Below, in pieces: positions 13,001-19,000 of a DNA stretch of 23,930 bases; positions within the stretch are counted from its first letter, which is position 1; each line of letters begins with the position of its first letter. Made by a program: the position numbers and the translations under genes. The notes beneath the pieces are model-generated. The model worked only from the letters and a program-made list of their open reading frames with translations, ran no database searches and had not been told where the DNA came from. Source of the DNA: Acanthaster planci (Eukaryota; Echinodermata; Asteroidea; Valvatida; Acanthasteridae); the NCBI RefSeq assembly GCF_001949145.1, contig NW_019091450.1:1063283-1087212 (forward strand), read 5' to 3'.

Positions 13001-16000
13001 TTCCCCCCCGAGCTTACCAATATCAGCATCAATATTATGAGGTATATTTAAAGTGTGTGTTCCTTCTATTCCTTTTGCTTTATAGTGATATTACCGGCGC
13101 TAACATCCATTCTATTCGGTCAAATGCCTTCAATGGAGTCAGCATTCTGGAACGGCTGTAAGTTTCATGCGGTTTCTGGATGACAATGTCTTCCTCGAGT
13201 AGTAATGCATTTATGCAGAGTATTTGTAATTCCTCCTTTGTATTTTGCAGTTACATTAAATTTTCCAGCATCCATTCCATTGAGTCGGATGCCTTCAAGC
13301 AAGTCACCAATCTTCCGATTGTGTAAGTTTATTGTGATTTCCAATTTTGCTGGTCATAAATAATTAATTCAACTCGCTCCATACGCATTAAAAGTTCTCT
13401 TTCAATTTTACTGGAGCAAAAACTGCTGTATTATAATATCCAACTTCACCAATCAGGTGATGGACCGTGCCTCCACAACAAACGTTTCTATGCCTTTCAA
13501 AAGTTGCATGCACCTTGCCAAATAATATAAGATGGATTCAACTTCTTCGTATTAGAGAAGTCATAAGTTCCCAGGGGGCCGGCACAAAGGCACCGTTGGT
13601 GTCAGCAACAGCAACAAATGACGAACGTAAGTTGCAGGCTTTTGCCTGTACACATAAGATCTTATGTAAGGTAAAAAAAAATGGGAACTTACCTTGAACC
13701 GCTTATACGAGGAACAAAAGCTTGGTGACAGGGAAACATATTTCATTTCTTTAACAATTCAGTTGGAATAAGTGATTAACAAGAAAGGAAAGTATTGAAG
13801 TTGAGAATTTGTCAACGCTGAATACTGGATAAGACCAGAAAGGTCGCAAAGAGGCTTTGAGGCCAAACAGGACTTGAATCTTACATTTCCTCTGGGAAAA
13901 GGAGGTAGCAATTGATTGGCAGGAAGCGATCGATTCGCAGGCCTTCATTGGCGCAGCCAGGAAGGGGGGGACTGGAATTTACACCCAAAATAGCTTATGA
14001 TGCCAAAGCCTCCCCACATCGACCCCCTCTCACTGCCCCGCAGCCACGGAGCAAGGGGATAACATTTAAGACTATGTCAGAGCCAGCAGTTTTAGATTAA
14101 AGTGTATTAATGTCCCTTTTTTCACAAATAAAAAACACAATGGAATCCAGGGATGGTAGGCTAAAGCCCCCTGGGGCCCCCACGACGGCTTTTGAAAACT
14201 AAAATTAGACAAGAGAATTTCGTTAGACTGGATGTGGATTCAATTTCATTTTCGTCAATTTAGAAATTATGTAGGCCCTACTGGCTCATGGATGTTGAAT
14301 TCTTGAACGAAATATGTGCTCCTAAGAACATATGGAACCAAGTGCATGTTGATAATCGTCATCCTAGCGACTATGTATAATTAGTTACATCACGAAAAAC
14401 CAACCAGTACCACCAAAACATTTTCAAAGCTATTCCACAGGATCTAGGCATGGAGCTATGGTACGACACACTATTGCAAAGCACCATATGCATAAATGAT
14501 CAGAGTCCTTCATACACATAAGTTTCAAAGTAAACCTATACACACTATGTAAGCATGTCATTTGTAAGTTCAGGAAACAAAGAATCAGGAACCAACACTT
14601 TCGCAACTTCACTCAGCTATGAATCCTCCAAACGAGATCAAAAATTATCAACACTAAAGCAAAGGATTTTTGATTGGCCTGCCAATCCCTGACCAGTTTT
14701 CTCAGCACTTGTCATTGCCGGGTACAGAGATATTATTACCTTCGGAGACAAAAGCTTGCGGTAGGTGGTTAACATTGAAACCTACGTAAGTGGACATAAC
14801 ATGGGGCTCCCCAGGACACAGGAGAGCGTTTTGGCATTTGGGGTACGAACTCTAATAAAGTTTCTAATCAGAGTGAGTATAAGCTTATAAGGAGGTCTGT
14901 TTCCTCTCTTGGTTTTCTGATGCATAATTTGGTGTGCGTTTGTGTTGGTCGGCGATGTCTTCCCATCCACCAGTGGCATCGAGTGGTTTCTTTGCAGTCA
15001 TAATATTCATCCAGTTTAAAATACCTGCAAAGGCCCATACATTTTCCAGTATATTTCAATTTTGTAACACTTATTTTTTTCAGTGTTTTAGAAGGCGTTA
15101 GCATCCATTCCATTGCGTCCCGTGCTTTCAGTGGACTCACCGATTTGAACCGGCTGTAAGTTCCCCGTGATTTCCAATTTGGTTATTAATTTATTTTTTT
15201 CTACCAACTGACTGAACAGTTTTGCACCCAACAAGGGGGAGGAACCTTGGGGCCTTGAACCCCTACGTTTTGTTTTTGCTTTGGAACATGTGCGCAAATC
15301 AGGGTCAGGTGACCCGTGTGCACACTGGGCGAATTATTGTACCGACAGCATCAGAAATAATTAGTTATCGTGTTCTCGCCACATGATTTAAGCACAACGT
15401 TGTTTTTGGTTTTGGCTCTGCGTTAAAGAGGAAAGTTAGGGCGTTTGTTATAATCAGATGGGTGAATGTCGTGGCCTTTTTCCTAGTTCCCAAATGCACG
15501 TCAAGTAATATTCATTCGAGGCACTACCGTCAGTTTCCTAAATCAGGGTGTATATACGCACATTTATGCATGTGCAATGGGTTAGAAACGGCAAGAATTC
15601 GGAGCTAGATCTGCATTGGAACGAGCATCGTAACAGAAGAGCCTTCGTAGAAAAGCTGACCGAGGTCAGCAAGATTTGTTTGCAAGAGGTGCATTAAAGT
15701 ATACATACTTTGCGTCGAATTCAAAAATACCTAAATCAAGGAGCTACCGAGTGTTTGGTTTATTCACTGATTACATCTCACCTGAGCTATATCAACTTGG
15801 TAATGTAAGGTATGTCTCAAATCATTACCGGTATCAATTTGACCAGTTACAGCGTTTACAGATTAATGCTGCTTGGTTGATTCTGGGATTGCAAAAGAAC
15901 GTCAGGTTTATTGATAATAATAATAATTTAGAATTTATAGCGCACCCTTTCCACCGAAGTGATCAAAGGCGCATTACACTAAAAACTCAATTACAACGAA

Positions 16001-19000
16001 GTACACAAAAAACAATTTAAAAATCCAAGCACACAAAAACTATTTAAAACCAAAGCAAATTATATAATAGTAGTAGCGAGAAAAACAGGCCACCATGCCA
16101 GTGCCCAAACCGGAGGAAGGGGATACGTCTGTCCCGTCAACTGGGTAACTAACTAAATAAGCCTAAACCCCGTCGACATCGGTGATGTCTCGACCTTTCC
16201 AGGGGACAGACGCCTCAAACCCTACCTACATAATTTCCGCTCTAACTACCTGACACGGTGACCCTAGGAATTAAACAAGGAGAAAAGACCAGTGGAGTTA
16301 ACATAATACAAGAGTTATATGTTTAAACCTCCGTGAGTTTGGAACAAACGAGGCCGCTGCATTCTGAACCCTTTGGAGTTTTGCTATTTGTCCTACTGGC
16401 AACCCATACAATAAACTGTTACAATAGTCCAGACAGCTCGTCACAAATGCATGAACTAGTGTACAAAGGGAATCAATTGACAGCAGCTGAACAAACCTTG
16501 TCTATATGAGTATTCATTTTAAGTTTGGAGTCAAACCATGATCCCAAATTTCTGACATATGTGGATGGATAGACATCAGATTCTCCCACAGTGATGTTAG
16601 CAATCTTTTTGCAGCTGTTGTCTAGTACCAATGATCAGGAGCTCACTCTTAGTATCATTAATTATTAACCTATCATGGAACTTCCACTGTCTGATGTCCC
16701 GGATGCAACTTTCCATCGCAGCTACAGCAATCTGACAGGAAACATCATCGTCTGGTTTAAAAGACAGATACAGCTGTGTGTTATCAGCATAACAATGAAT
16801 ATTAGGCAGATGATGCTCAATGATGTCAAATAATCTAGAACCATATAGAGTAAATAAAAGTGGTACTAAACATGATCCCTGAGGAACCCCATGGTTAATT
16901 TTGAATGTTTTGACAGGGTTCCTTGAATAGACACGCGTTGGTTTCCCCTGACAAATAAGATGTAAAGGTTTGCCTAAAACTCCAGCTTTCAACTGCAGAT
17001 GTTTTAGATTTCACAATCACTATAAGATTTGCATTGGCTTTTTGTTTGTGCACAGGTGGATTTTAAGATCTTGCTTTAGGTTTTCAATGTGTTCCAGAAC
17101 AGAGAACCAACTTACTCGACTGACTTGATTGTGAGACCCTGCCGTGCGGGCTTGGGTGGTCAGGATACTTTGAGTCTTCAGGTTCCTCGATCGTACAGTA
17201 AAGTCTCTTACTGGCCATTTGCAATTGCCAGACCGACGTTGTGTAACTCTTTGCCACATCAGTTGAAGGGTATTACAAACGAGAATGAGTTCTAGTGTGC
17301 AATCAAGACGTACAATTTTAATAAATTTTTTAATTAACTATTTTATTTCATTTTATTTATATATTTATATACCCTCGGAATAACTTCAATTGCTCTTTGA
17401 TTATGGTCAGAATTTTATAACTTTACATTCATATTGTCTCTTTGTAGTTTTTTAAAGTTTTGTTATCACTATTTAACTTTATTTCTTGATGTCAGTTTAA
17501 TTTGTATAGCACTATCGGACTTCTAATAGAAAGGGCGCTTAAGAAGTGATATAAATGTTATAATGTACTCTATTTTGAAGTCTCCCTTTTTGTTTGGCAG
17601 ATACATTAAAAACTCCCGCATACACTCTATTCAGTCTGAAGCCTTCAAAGGACTCCATAGGCTCCAGCAGCTGTAAGTTTGCCATAGTTCCGGATTTTTG
17701 TCGTCATGCTCCATTTGCATTGCAAAACTCTGTTATTTTCTTCGCAGTCAGTCCGCCAGTGAATGACTCTTGTAAAAATCAATAGCAAAAGTCAAATTTT
17801 GGCTTTTTTGATGACTTTTTTACCATTTATTAGAGAGCAAACTTTGCGTCTTATCAAGTGCATCTGACTGTTTTGCAAAAAAAATAGAAAAATTAAACTT
17901 GTTATTATTCACAGAAGGTATGCAACTTCGGTTTGATACCCAATTGTTTGCTGCCCTGGTAATCAAGATTTTTTTCTTTCTGTATCATCAAAGTTTGGGC
18001 AATTTTCCGACTATCACGGGTTGATTTTGCAAAAGTGTGACGTCGTTTACGGCTAGTTTACGCACAAATTCGCACACACATATACATTCAAGCCAAGCTT
18101 ATGTTTGTCTTCTCACGTTCTACGTGTCTTATGGCTTCCTTTTAATTATAACAGCTGAGCAAGTAACAATGACAGGCTACGTGCTCAAGTTGATCGCACT
18201 AATCCAGTTTGTGTTTAGGAGCCCCCATGTTAAGTTTACAGCATTTTGTGCACCGTAGGCCGTTCGTCTTTTTTCGAAATAAATATTGCTAATGACATAT
18301 TGCATTTTATTATTTGTCTGTACATCGTGAGTTTCAATCCATGCCAAATTTCCTGGAAGTCGGTTCTGGATATAATTGGGGAAGTGATTACTTTTCTTAC
18401 TTGTTTTTATATGCTAGTGTATACTTCATGCAGTATAACTGACATTCACGCTTTGTTTGGGAGTTTATTTAAAGACTCCTGCACTGAATCTTAACCCTTC
18501 AGTGTACTCAGTAGTCCATGCGGATGCTGATGGCAAATGGTATTTTGCCTTTGATAAACTCTGATTCACGGCAGCAGTTTTTACGGAAAAAATACGTAAA
18601 GAGTCTGGTAAAAATTCATGGTGAAGGCCTAACTCCACTCCATTAACCTAACATGGATAGGCGTCATGCCCTTTCTTAAGAAACACAAACATGGATTGCT
18701 GGTATCTAGGTCCTAATCACTTTTTGCCTTTTAACAAAATTGTGTCCATGCAGCTTTTTGGAAATGATAACCGGCCTCTAGAGTTTCTGGATCACCTGTT
18801 ACCTATCAATAAAGTGTCATAAATCAACCGATACCGTATCACCAACCGACATGTATTACAAAATGACACCTGTGAATGTAATTACAAACCAAAACAAAAT
18901 TTCAACAAGAATGCATTTCACTTGGTTGGTTAACACATTAACTGACACCGTTTCAGTCGACCGAAAATGGTTCAGTATGAAAAAAAGGTGTTAATGTTGG

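Larger units (their letters stand above)
15156..17600 (+). other. Intron 12
   Basis: Intron of 2445 bp between LRR8 and LRR9. Most of its right two-thirds is LINE sequence: an outer plus-strand fragment split by an inner minus-strand one. The part 15156-15770 has no recognised feature. Confidence 0.65.

Noticed and set aside
16597-16992. Reverse transcriptase as a functional gene
   Set aside because: It is short, frameshifted at its end, has YADN instead of YADD and lacks the endonuclease region; it is a dead LINE fragment.
17020-17259. Minus-strand open frame of 79 codons
   Set aside because: It is antisense to the plus-strand LINE C-terminal region, which has clear LINE motifs, so it is a shadow.
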